NCBI GenBank assembly: GCA_947246775.1
Contig: CAMXTM010000183.1
Coordinates: 1 to 5,046, forward strand
Length of the DNA stretch: 5,046 nucleotides
Direction of reading: 5' to 3'
Source of the DNA: an uncultured Clostridium sp.
GTDB lineage: Bacteria > Bacillota > Clostridia > Lachnospirales > Anaerotignaceae
Part shown: one piece after another, positions 1 through 5,046 of the stretch
Numbering within the stretch: the first letter of the stretch is position 1
Layout: each line of letters starts with the position of its first letter
Made by a program: the position numbers and the translations under genes
The notes under the pieces: generated by a model
Told to the model about the DNA's origin: nothing
The model's input: only the letters and a program-made list of their open reading frames with translations
The model's database searches: none

Positions 1-1496
1 GCTCCCTCTCCTACAGCGTAAAGCCCTTTTACAGAAACGCTTTGTCTTTGCTCATTTCTTACTACCCTAACGGGGGAGGAACTTCTACTTTCTATCGCAC
101 TGATGACAGCACAACTTTGGTCAAATCCTTTTAGTTTTTTTCCAAACTCTAATATCGCTTCTTGAAGTGCTTCTGTCATGAACTCTGGCATAATATCTTC
201 TATATTACAAAACATGACATTAGAGGGACAACTACTCTTTATTTCTCCCCACTCTTTAGAACACTTCCCATTTAAAAAATCACCCAACAACTGCACTGGT
301 ACAGCACCATTTGCGACATGATATGCTTTTTGCTCTAGTTTTCTTTGCAACATCATACCTGCTAATGGCTCATCACTTCCAAAATCTTCTGGAAATACCT
401 GCACAAGTAGCGCACTATTTGCATTTTCTCCATCTCTCAAATATTCGCTCATACCATTGATTGCCGTATGCCCCTTTTCAGAAGATGCATTGACAACATA
501 TCCCCCTGGACACATACAAAAGCTATAGACTGCTCTGCCTTTTTTGGTAGTATATGTTAGTTTATAATCCGCTGGTGGCAGCAACTCCGCCTTTTTTCCA
601 TACTGCACCTCATTTATCATACACTGTTTATGCTCTATTCTGACCCCCATAGCAAAAGGTTTTTGCTCTAAATAAATACCTTTTTTGTGTAGTAGTTCAA
701 ACATATCCCTTGCACTATGTCCTGTTGCTAATACAACTGCTTCTGTATTGATTCTTTTACCATCATTGACAATTACCGCTTTGATATTTCCCTCTGCTAT
801 TTTTAAGTCTGTTACTTTACTATTAAAATAAACTTCTCCACCTAGTGAAATAATCTTTTTTCTGATATTTTTAACTACTGTTTTTAATTTATCTGTGCCA
901 ATATGTGGCTTATTATCGTATAATATTTGTTCGGGTGCGCCCGCTTCTACAAATTCTTCAAGCACTTTCCTAGAACGTATATCTTTGCTTCTTGCTGTTA
1001 ATTTTCCGTCCGAAAATGTTCCTGCGCCGCCCTCTCCAAACTGTACATTGCTTTCTGGATTTAATCCCTTTCCCTGCCAAAACAATTCTACTGTTTTACT
1101 TCTACTATCAACATCTTCTCCTCTCTCCAAAATAATTGGACATAGTCCCATTTCCGCAAGCAAAAGCCCCGCAAACATTCCCGCTGGACCAAATCCTACT
1201 ACAACGGGTCTCGTTTTTAAAATACATTTTCCCTGTGGGAAATAATAGGTCATATCTGGCGCAATCGTTACATTTTTTGCTCTTGTACGCTCTAACACCT
1301 TTTTTTCATTTTTTAATTTGACATCTACTGTATAAACATAGTGTATATTATCTTTTTTTCTGGCATCTAAGCCTTTTTTATATATTTTTTGCTCTAGTAT
1401 ATCACTTTCACTAATGCGAAGTCTTTTTATTATTTTATGCTTTAATGTTGTTTCGCTTTCTTCTAATTTTAATTTTATTTCTCCAACTCGAATCAT
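1..1496 (-). CDS. FAD-dependent dehydrogenase-like protein (COG2509 type), 3' end cut by window edge
   Basis: I translated this reading frame by hand from ATG 1496; 498 full codons are present and it is still open at base 1. Seen: a conserved N-terminal domain (about residues 1-90, with the stretch LDARKKDN at 43-50), then a Rossmann dinucleotide-binding motif GFGPAG (101-106) ending in the acidic ILER (122-125). Next come QFGEGGAGTFSDGKL (152-166), ATGHSARD (257-264), the cysteine-bearing FCMCPGGYVVNAS (327-338), ESRSSSPVRV (469-478) and the FAD-closing GLYAVGEG (491-498). This motif order is that of the COG2509 family of predicted FAD-dependent dehydrogenases, which run to roughly 530 residues, so about 30 residues are missing. 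Substrate and physiological role are not established for the family; a cytoplasmic flavoprotein is likely, as no signal peptide or membrane segment is seen. It is the last visible gene of the operon, 5 bp after truA, with site AGGTGAT (1507-1501) before its ATG. Confidence 0.93.
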   Translation of the reverse strand, partial: MIRVGEIKLKLEESETTLKHKIIKRLRISESDILEQKIYKKGLDARKKDNIHYVYTVDVKLKNEKKVLERTRAKNVTIAPDMTYYFPQGKCILKTRPVVVGFGPAGMFAGLLLAEMGLCPIILERGEDVDSRSKTVELFWQGKGLNPESNVQFGEGGAGTFSDGKLTARSKDIRSRKVLEEFVEAGAPEQILYDNKPHIGTDKLKTVVKNIRKKIISLGGEVYFNSKVTDLKIAEGNIKAVIVNDGKRINTEAVVLATGHSARDMFELLHKKGIYLEQKPFAMGVRIEHKQCMINEVQYGKKAELLPPADYKLTYTTKKGRAVYSFCMCPGGYVVNASSEKGHTAINGMSEYLRDGENANSALLVQVFPEDFGSDEPLAGMMLQRKLEQKAYHVANGAVPVQLLGDFLNGKCSKEWGEIKSSCPSNVMFCNIEDIMPEFMTEALQEAILEFGKKLKGFDQSCAVISAIESRSSSPVRVVRNEQRQSVSVKGLYAVGEG

Positions 1497-1507
1497 TTTT
1501 ATCACCT
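1497..1507 (-). promoter_or_regulatory. flavoprotein ribosome binding site overlapping truA stop codon
   Basis: On the minus strand AGGTGAT (1507-1501) contains the truA TGA stop (1504-1502) and is complementary over seven bases to the 16S rRNA 3' end (AUCACCU). Four A residues separate it from ATG 1496. Start choice and coupling to truA both follow from this arrangement. Confidence 0.75.
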
Positions 1508-2251
1508 TTTATCATAATATACCTCAGCCAACACTAATCCTTTTGCTGGTGCGGTAAATCCTGCACACTGTCTATTTTGTCCTTCAAAAACAGCTCTAAC
1601 GCTTTCTGCTGTTCTTTTTCCCTCTCCTACTTCTATCAGTGTTCCTGTTATAATTCTAACCATATTATACAAAAAACCATTGCCAAGATACACAATTTGT
1701 AGTTCCTGCTCTTTTTGTACAAATTCTATACTGTATAGATTTCTGACTGTTGACTTTTTCATTCTTTTATTAGAACAGTAGTTTTTAAAATCATGTTCCC
1801 CTATTAAATAGTTTGCCCCTTTTTTCATACTTTCTACATCTAATTTTGTTTCATTTACAAAAACGTACTTTCTTTCAAACACAGGAGATACACTACTATT
1901 CCATATTCTATAAACATATTTTTTTGCCTTTGCATTTAATCTTGCATGAAAACGATTTTCTGCTTTTTCCAAAGAAATGACAGCAATATCTTCTGGTAAA
2001 AGTGCGTTGATACGCTCAAAAAGCGCTTTTTCTGTTTCTGCCCAATCCATATGGAAATTTGCTACTTGTCCCCAAGCGTGTGTACCTGCATCTGTGCGTC
2101 CTGAACCAAATACTTCTATCTTTTCTCCTGCAATATCACTCATTATATTTTCTAACTTTTCTTGTATTGTATTTTTTGTGTTGCCTTGCTTTTGCCAGCC
2201 ATTGTAACGGCTACCATCATATTTTAATACTACTTTATAATTTTGCTTCAT
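1502..2251 (-). CDS. truA: tRNA pseudouridine synthase A (TruA family)
   Basis: The 249-residue product has the usual TruA length (about 245-270). TruA converts uridines 38-40 of the tRNA anticodon arm to pseudouridine in the cytoplasm. Seen: N-terminal LKYDGSRYNGWQKQ (9-22); the catalytic motif GSGRTDAGTHAWGQVANF (49-66) with the nucleophilic aspartate at D54; FHARLNAKAKKYVYRIWN (101-118), which carries the conserved active-site-region tyrosine; GEHDF (151-155); NGFLYNMVRIITGTLIEVG (191-209); and C-terminal AGFTAPAKGLVLAEV (230-244). All key residues appear intact. The start is supported by AGGAG eight bases upstream. The middle position in a small operon with a membrane protein and a flavoprotein is not the classical ribosomal-protein context (near rplM/rpsI), so this may be a second TruA paralog. 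The symbol is therefore by family; the exact target positions are inferred. Confidence 0.95.
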   Translation of the reverse strand: MKQNYKVVLKYDGSRYNGWQKQGNTKNTIQEKLENIMSDIAGEKIEVFGSGRTDAGTHAWGQVANFHMDWAETEKALFERINALLPEDIAVISLEKAENRFHARLNAKAKKYVYRIWNSSVSPVFERKYVFVNETKLDVESMKKGANYLIGEHDFKNYCSNKRMKKSTVRNLYSIEFVQKEQELQIVYLGNGFLYNMVRIITGTLIEVGEGKRTAESVRAVFEGQNRQCAGFTAPAKGLVLAEVYYDKR

Positions 2252-2264
2252 TGATATACTCCTA
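2252..2264 (-). promoter_or_regulatory. truA ribosome binding site overlapping upstream stop codon
   Basis: Read on the minus strand, the TAG stop of the membrane-protein gene (2264-2262) is the beginning of TAGGAG, followed by eight bases and the truA ATG. Ribosomes terminating on the first gene therefore uncover or occupy the truA initiation site, which suggests coupled translation (inference). Confidence 0.75.
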
Positions 2265-2561
2265 TTCTTTTTTTATCATATATGGTTTGCTCCACTTTGC
2301 AAAAAGCAACATCACCACTATCATTACTACAAAAAACAGCATTGCACTATATTTTCCTACTACATAGCGAAATACGATTCTATCAAACAGTACAAACAGC
2401 ACGCCGATTGCCAGTTCAAATTTTCCTAGTCCTTTTGTATATTCTAATTTGCGTTCTTCTATAATTCCTTTTTTATCGTTCGCAAATTTTTCTGTCATAA
2501 AATAATCCCTTACTCCTTGAAAAAGCCATATTACACCAAATAGTGTCAATATCCCTACCAT
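2262..2561 (-). CDS. small three-helix membrane protein of unknown function
   Basis: I do not recognise the family with confidence. The 99-residue product has three hydrophobic segments, at about residues 2-18, 48-66 and 72-88. A charged loop at about 22-47 (rich in Lys/Glu) follows the first, and a basic tail KKE closes the protein. The second segment contains an Asp-Arg pair (D60-R61). It has no signal peptidase site and no catalytic motif I can name. ATG 2561 is preceded by AGGAGG 12 bases upstream, slightly far but the only good site; no other in-frame start lies between them. It is the first gene of the leftward operon, and its TAG stop is part of the ribosome binding site of truA. Short clostridial membrane proteins of DUF3784-like shape are one possibility, but that is only a size and topology resemblance. 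Confidence 0.8.
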   Translation of the reverse strand: MVGILTLFGVIWLFQGVRDYFMTEKFANDKKGIIEERKLEYTKGLGKFELAIGVLFVLFDRIVFRYVVGKYSAMLFFVVMIVVMLLFAKWSKPYMIKKE

Positions 2562-2601
2562 TTTGCTACAATTCCTCCTATTTTATTTTATTCGCCCATT
2601 C

Positions 2602-2610
2602 AGTATAACA
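2602..2610 (-). promoter_or_regulatory. extended -10 promoter of the leftward operon
   Basis: The minus strand reads TGTTATACT, a TGn extended -10 followed by TATACT (5 of 6 to TATAAT). No good -35 hexamer is found at 16-18 bp; the base run there is about ATGCTT. An extended -10 can act without one. Transcription would begin near 2595 and give a leader of about 34 bases that includes the AGGAGG site of the first gene. Confidence 0.5.
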
Positions 2611-2637
2611 CAAAATATAACAAAAAGCATTGCACAA

Positions 2638-2662
2638 TAATAAAAACTTTTTGTTTTTATTA
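2638..2662. repeat. perfect 10-bp inverted repeat between the divergent promoters
   Basis: The left arm TAATAAAAAC (2638-2647) and right arm GTTTTTATTA (2653-2662) are exact reverse complements around a loop of five T. It lies about 28 bp upstream of the leftward -10 element and 10 bp upstream of the rightward -35 element. That is a suitable place for a regulator binding site or an A-tract UP-like element. AT richness makes a chance origin possible. Confidence 0.45.
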
Positions 2663-2672
2663 CTAATAAATA

Positions 2673-2701
2673 TTGACTAAAAAAATCTATTTTTATATAC
2701 T
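2673..2701 (+). promoter_or_regulatory. sigma-A-type promoter of the pyrophosphatase gene
   Basis: TTGACT (2673-2678) and TATACT (2696-2701) are separated by exactly 17 bp. Each differs from the TTGACA/TATAAT consensus at one base. The A/T-rich run upstream could serve as an UP element. Transcription would begin near 2708, leaving a 5' leader of about 134 bases before ATG 2842. I see no riboswitch or T-box element in that leader; it is low-complexity AT-rich sequence with a small imperfect inverted repeat at 2714-2729. Confidence 0.7.
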
Positions 2702-2828
2702 AATTATATACATATTACTGCACTGTAATCACATAACATAAAAATAGTTATTATTTATTTTTAACGGATTGATTTTATTTATCCACTTTATTATGTCTAT
2801 TTTTTATGTTACAAAATTTATTTAGAAA

Positions 2829-2844
2829 GAAGGTATTTTTTATG
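2829..2844 (+). promoter_or_regulatory. ribosome binding site deciding the ppaC start
   Basis: GAAGG (2829-2833) sits eight bases before ATG 2842. The alternative in-frame ATG at 2806 would add 12 residues and has no purine-rich site ahead of it; its upstream sequence is T-rich. Confidence 0.8.
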
Positions 2845-4500
2845 AATACACAAGAAAAACGACCTATTTATGTCATAGGACACAAAAATCCAGACACAGA
2901 TTCTATCTGTTCTGCTATTTCTTATGCACATCTCAAAAACAAAATTAGTGACAACAACTATGTTGCTATGAGAGCTGGACAAGTGAGTAATGAAACAAAT
3001 TTTGTATTAGAAACATTTGGTATGGACAGCCCTCAACTCATTACAGATGTTGCAACACAAGTAAAAGACCTCTCTATTAAAAAACCTCAAGGTCTTTCTT
3101 ATAACACTTCACTTAAAACTGCATGGACACTGATGAGAGATACAAAAGATGCTACTATGCCTGTTATAGGAGAAGATGGCGCACTAGAAGGTATTATTGC
3201 CCTCAAAGACATTGCTACTGCAAATATGGACATCTATGAAACACGTATCCTTTCTTTATCCAAAACACCTTACAAAAACATACTGGAAACCATTGATGGT
3301 ACGATGGTTGTTGGCGACCCAGAGGGATATGTCGAAAGTGGCAAATTACTCATTGGTGCAGCAAACCCTGACCTTTTAGAAGAATATGTAGAAGATGGCG
3401 ATATTCTTGTTATGGGTAATCGTTATGATGCTCAACTTTGTGGTATTGAAATGAATGCTGGTTGTATCATTGTTTGTATGGGCGCAGCAGTAAGCAAAAC
3501 AATACAAAAAATGGCAGCACAAAACAACTGTCGTATTATCAGTACACCTCATGACACCTTTATGGTAGCAAGGTTGATTTGTCAAAGTACGCCTGTTGGT
3601 TATTTTATGATAAAAGACAAACTTTTTACTTTTAAAACAGAAGACTTTGTTAATGACATCAAAACTGCCGTAGCAAAAATCAGACATAGAGAGTTTCCTA
3701 TCCTAGACAGTGATGGAAATTATTGTGGTATGCTTTCCCGCCGTTCTTTGATTGATATGAACAAAAAGAAAGTCATTATGGTAGACCACAATGAAAAATC
3801 ACAGGCAGTAGATGGTATTGATGACGCAGAAATCTTAGAAGTCATCGACCATCATAAAATTGGTACGATAGAAACCATTGCTCCTGTTTATTTCCGTAAT
3901 CAGCCTGTTGGTTGTACTGCTACTATCGTTTACCAAATGTACTGTGAAAATGATGTAGAAATTGAGCCAAATATTGCAGGTCTTCTTTGCTCTGCTATTA
4001 TATCAGATACTTTAATGTTCCGTTCTCCAACTTGCACTCCTTTAGACAAAATGGCTGCCGAAGCACTTGCTAATATTGCAAAAATTGATATTGCACTTCA
4101 TGCAGCAGAAATGTTTAGAGCAGGTAGTGCTTTGCAAAACAAAACAGAAGAAGAAATTTTTTATCAGGATTTCAAAAAATTTAATACAGAAGAAGTTAGC
4201 TTTGGTGTAGGTCAGGTTTCCTCTATGGATAAACAGGAATTAGAATCATTACAACCAAAAATTGAACAATATATGCTCAAATCATTAGAAAAAACTGGTT
4301 TAAATATGCTTTTCTTCCTTTTGACTGACATTATAGAAGAATCTTCTATTACAATTTTTGTTGGTGAACAAGCTCCAGAAGTCATTAAATCTGCTTTTGG
4401 TGTAGAAGTTGCAGACAATCAACACTCTACTTATTTAAAAGGTGTTGTTTCCAGAAAAAAACAACTGATACCAAAACTAATGGCAGCATTGCAACAATAA
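2842..4500 (+). CDS. ppaC: CBS/DRTGG-regulated manganese-dependent inorganic pyrophosphatase (family II)
   Basis: It hydrolyses pyrophosphate to two phosphates in the cytoplasm, pulling biosynthetic reactions forward. The 552-residue product matches the long, regulated form of family II enzymes (the short form is about 310). Domains seen: DHH domain part 1 with GHKNPDTDS (13-21; metal ligands H14, D18, D20); CBS 1 (about 70-130); DRTGG domain (about 135-245, with GNRYDAQ at 192-198 and STPHDTFMVARLI at 234-246); CBS 2 (about 250-307); the rest of DHH with VDHN (314-317), DHH (336-338) and SDT (D389); then DHHA2 (about 430-550) with the substrate-binding SRKKQ (537-541). All catalytic motifs are intact. 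In characterised relatives, adenine nucleotides bind the CBS pair: AMP and ADP inhibit, ATP or diadenosine polyphosphates activate. I chose ATG 2842 because GAAGG lies eight bases upstream and the protein then begins just before the DHH strand. The gene stands alone, with its own promoter and a terminator downstream. Confidence 0.96.
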   Translation: MNTQEKRPIYVIGHKNPDTDSICSAISYAHLKNKISDNNYVAMRAGQVSNETNFVLETFGMDSPQLITDVATQVKDLSIKKPQGLSYNTSLKTAWTLMRDTKDATMPVIGEDGALEGIIALKDIATANMDIYETRILSLSKTPYKNILETIDGTMVVGDPEGYVESGKLLIGAANPDLLEEYVEDGDILVMGNRYDAQLCGIEMNAGCIIVCMGAAVSKTIQKMAAQNNCRIISTPHDTFMVARLICQSTPVGYFMIKDKLFTFKTEDFVNDIKTAVAKIRHREFPILDSDGNYCGMLSRRSLIDMNKKKVIMVDHNEKSQAVDGIDDAEILEVIDHHKIGTIETIAPVYFRNQPVGCTATIVYQMYCENDVEIEPNIAGLLCSAIISDTLMFRSPTCTPLDKMAAEALANIAKIDIALHAAEMFRAGSALQNKTEEEIFYQDFKKFNTEEVSFGVGQVSSMDKQELESLQPKIEQYMLKSLEKTGLNMLFFLLTDIIEESSITIFVGEQAPEVIKSAFGVEVADNQHSTYLKGVVSRKKQLIPKLMAALQQ

Positions 4501-4536
4501 TCACATAAATATCAATAAAATCATTCCTAATATAAC

Positions 4537-4569
4537 AAAAAAGCCGTCATAAAAATGTGACGGCTTTTA
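4537..4569. terminator. bidirectional rho-independent terminator
   Basis: AAAAGCCGTCA (4539-4549) pairs perfectly with TGACGGCTTTT (4558-4568) around an eight-base loop, giving an 11-bp stem with a 7-bp GC-rich core. Rightward, it ends in TTTTAT and lies about 40 bp after the ppaC stop. Leftward, the A run at 4537-4542 becomes a six-U tract, 16 bp past the stop of the Rpn gene. It therefore serves both convergent genes, and the U-tract is better in the leftward direction. Confidence 0.92.
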
Positions 4570-4584
4570 TCATATAATAGAAAG

Positions 4585-4881
4585 TTATTTGTTTAATTGC
4601 TTTTTGATTTCTTCTAATTCACTATAATCTAACTTTGAACATAATAATATAAAATTATCATCAGCGCCATGTTTCAGCATTTCAATGACCATGTTTGTTT
4701 TTCCTTCTTGCAAACCTTCTTGTCTTCCTTCACGTCTTCCTTGCTGTAGTCCCTCTTGTCTTGCTTCCTCTTTTGCTTCGTCCATTATAGTCATATATTC
4801 ATCCCTCCATTTGCCATCTCGTTTAATTTGATTAGATTCTGCAATCATTTTATCTGTCAAATTACTTTTTGATTGTGACAT
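4585..4881 (-). CDS. candidate intragenic short Rpn product (98 residues, RpnS-like)
   Basis: Within the Rpn frame, ATG 4881 is preceded by AAAGGA (4894-4889) at a spacing of seven bases, a good clostridial initiation site. Upstream is TGATACAAT (4939-4931), an extended -10-like element. Translation from here would give a 98-residue protein without the nuclease core but with the charged helix, the period-4 repeat and the C-terminal helix. In E. coli, Rpn genes are known to encode such a short C-terminal protein from an internal start, which blocks the long toxic form. A second internal start, ATG 4794 with GGAGG (4808-4804) nine bases upstream, would give 69 residues with the same tail. Production here is inferred from signals only; AT-rich coding sequence yields such signals by chance, and the two candidates compete. 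Confidence 0.4.
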   Translation of the reverse strand: MSQSKSNLTDKMIAESNQIKRDGKWRDEYMTIMDEAKEEARQEGLQQGRREGRQEGLQEGKTNMVIEMLKHGADDNFILLCSKLDYSELEEIKKQLNK

Positions 4882-5046
4882 ATACCCATCCTTTATCAAT
4901 TCTATAAATGATTTTAAATCATTATCTTTTATTGTATCAATATCACATTCTGCATTTACAAAAACTTTATATGCCATATCATTGAGTTTGACAACTTTAT
5001 TCTCACTTATAAACATATTTTCAAATATATAAACAGGAAAATTTGT
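4585..5046 (-). CDS. Rpn-family PD-(D/E)XK nuclease, C-terminal part, 5' end cut by window edge
   Basis: The frame is open through the right edge: reading in from base 5046 gives TNFPVYIFEN before the ATG at 5016, so that ATG is internal and the true start lies outside. The segment FPVYIFEN...VVKLNDMAYKVFVNAE is characteristic of the Rpn (recombination-promoting nuclease, PF12784-type, often labelled putative transposase) family, of roughly 280-310 residues. The catalytic PD-(D/E)XK core should be in the missing N-terminal part; 153 residues are visible. From residue 80 (counted from ATG 5016) there is a charged helix, a period-4 Gly repeat (86-106), then a helical tail ending in EEIKKQLNK. 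Rpn proteins in E. coli are toxic DNA nucleases linked to recombination and, for some, phage defence. The gene is convergent with ppaC and shares its terminator. No own promoter is visible because upstream sequence is absent. Confidence 0.85.
   Translation of the reverse strand, partial: TNFPVYIFENMFISENKVVKLNDMAYKVFVNAECDIDTIKDNDLKSFIELIKDGYMSQSKSNLTDKMIAESNQIKRDGKWRDEYMTIMDEAKEEARQEGLQQGRREGRQEGLQEGKTNMVIEMLKHGADDNFILLCSKLDYSELEEIKKQLNK
4699..4761 (-). repeat. in-gene 12-bp periodic repeat encoding a (Q/R)-E-G-x tetrapeptide array
   Basis: Five successive four-residue units place glycine at residues 89, 93, 97, 101 and 105 (counted from ATG 5016): QEGL, QQGR, REGR, QEGL, QEGK. At the DNA level this is a degenerate 12-bp tandem repeat of the CAAGAAGG type. 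It joins the charged helix to the C-terminal helix. In Rpn families this four-residue repeat can vary in copy number between strains, so the tract is a candidate slippage or recombination site. Confidence 0.8.
4931..4939 (-). promoter_or_regulatory. possible internal promoter within the Rpn gene
   Basis: The minus strand reads TGATACAAT, a TGn extended -10 followed by TACAAT (5 of 6 to consensus). A weak TTGTAA -35 lies 19 bp upstream. A start near 4924 would leave about 43 bases before the internal ATG 4881. Such matches are common in AT-rich DNA. Confidence 0.3.

Noticed and set aside
895..1321. Plus-strand open frames of 116 and 61 codons
   Set aside because: They lie antisense to the well-conserved flavoprotein gene, have no ribosome binding site and resemble no protein family.
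1977..2464. Plus-strand open frames antisense to truA and the small membrane gene
   Set aside because: Shadow frames; their hydrophobic look comes from the complement of Lys/Glu-rich codons.
2638..2662. Reading the AT-rich inverted repeat as a terminator
   Set aside because: The stem has only one G-C pair and no gene ends next to it; it lies between two promoters.
2740..2762. Inverted repeat AAAAATA / TATTTTT in the ppaC leader
   Set aside because: Pure A/T arms of seven bases are expected by chance in this composition.
2769..2797. Second rightward promoter TTGATT-17-TATGTC
   Set aside because: The -10 match is poor and the promoter at 2673-2701 is far closer to consensus.
2806..2841. Upstream in-frame ATG giving a 12-residue N-terminal extension of the pyrophosphatase
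   Set aside because: No ribosome binding site precedes it, while ATG 2842 has GAAGG at eight bases and puts the DHH motif at the usual distance from the N terminus.
2708..2841. Riboswitch or T-box in the 134-base ppaC leader
   Set aside because: No GC-bearing conserved core, no T-box sequence and no terminator hairpin can be seen.
3376..3687. 103-codon minus-strand frame inside the pyrophosphatase gene
   Set aside because: Antisense to the conserved DRTGG/CBS 2 region, without initiation signals; composition (Thr/Asn/Cys/His-rich) is not protein-like.
1..5046. CRISPR array, tRNA or rRNA genes, insertion-sequence ends
   Set aside because: No spaced direct repeats, no cloverleaf or rRNA-like segments and no terminal inverted repeats were found; the putative-transposase label of Rpn proteins does not imply a mobile element here.

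Overview
The window is AT-rich, uses strong AGGAGG-type ribosome binding sites, and encodes proteins typical of low-GC anaerobic Firmicutes. A clostridial source (possibly Lachnospiraceae-like) fits best. This assignment rests on gene families and base composition only; no rRNA or other species marker is present.

Layout. (1) Positions 1-2561, minus strand: a compact three-gene operon reading leftward. It encodes a 99-residue three-helix membrane protein of unknown function, a TruA-type tRNA pseudouridine synthase, and an FAD-dependent dehydrogenase-like protein (COG2509 type) that runs off the left edge about 30 residues before its expected end. At both junctions the ribosome binding site of the downstream gene overlaps the stop codon of the upstream gene. 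(2) Positions 2562-2841: a 280-bp, very AT-rich divergent intergenic region. It holds a near-consensus sigma-A promoter for the rightward gene, an extended -10 promoter for the leftward operon, and a perfect 10-bp inverted repeat between them. (3) Positions 2842-4500, plus strand: a 552-residue family II (manganese-dependent) inorganic pyrophosphatase with a CBS-DRTGG-CBS regulatory insert. (4) Positions 4537-4569: a GC-rich hairpin that can terminate transcription from both sides. (5) Positions 4585-5046, minus strand: the C-terminal part of an Rpn-family (PD-(D/E)XK) nuclease cut by the right edge, with a period-4 Gly-rich repeat.

The housekeeping parts deal with tRNA modification and with removal of pyrophosphate released by biosynthesis. 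No direct biochemical link between the operon and the pyrophosphatase is visible beyond the shared divergent promoter region.

The most interesting signal is inside the Rpn gene. Two in-frame internal ATG codons (4881 and 4794) each have a good ribosome binding site, and the first also has an extended -10 promoter-like element about 50 bp upstream. This matches the arrangement described for E. coli Rpn proteins, where a short C-terminal protein made from inside the gene restrains the full-length toxic nuclease. Here it is a prediction from sequence only.
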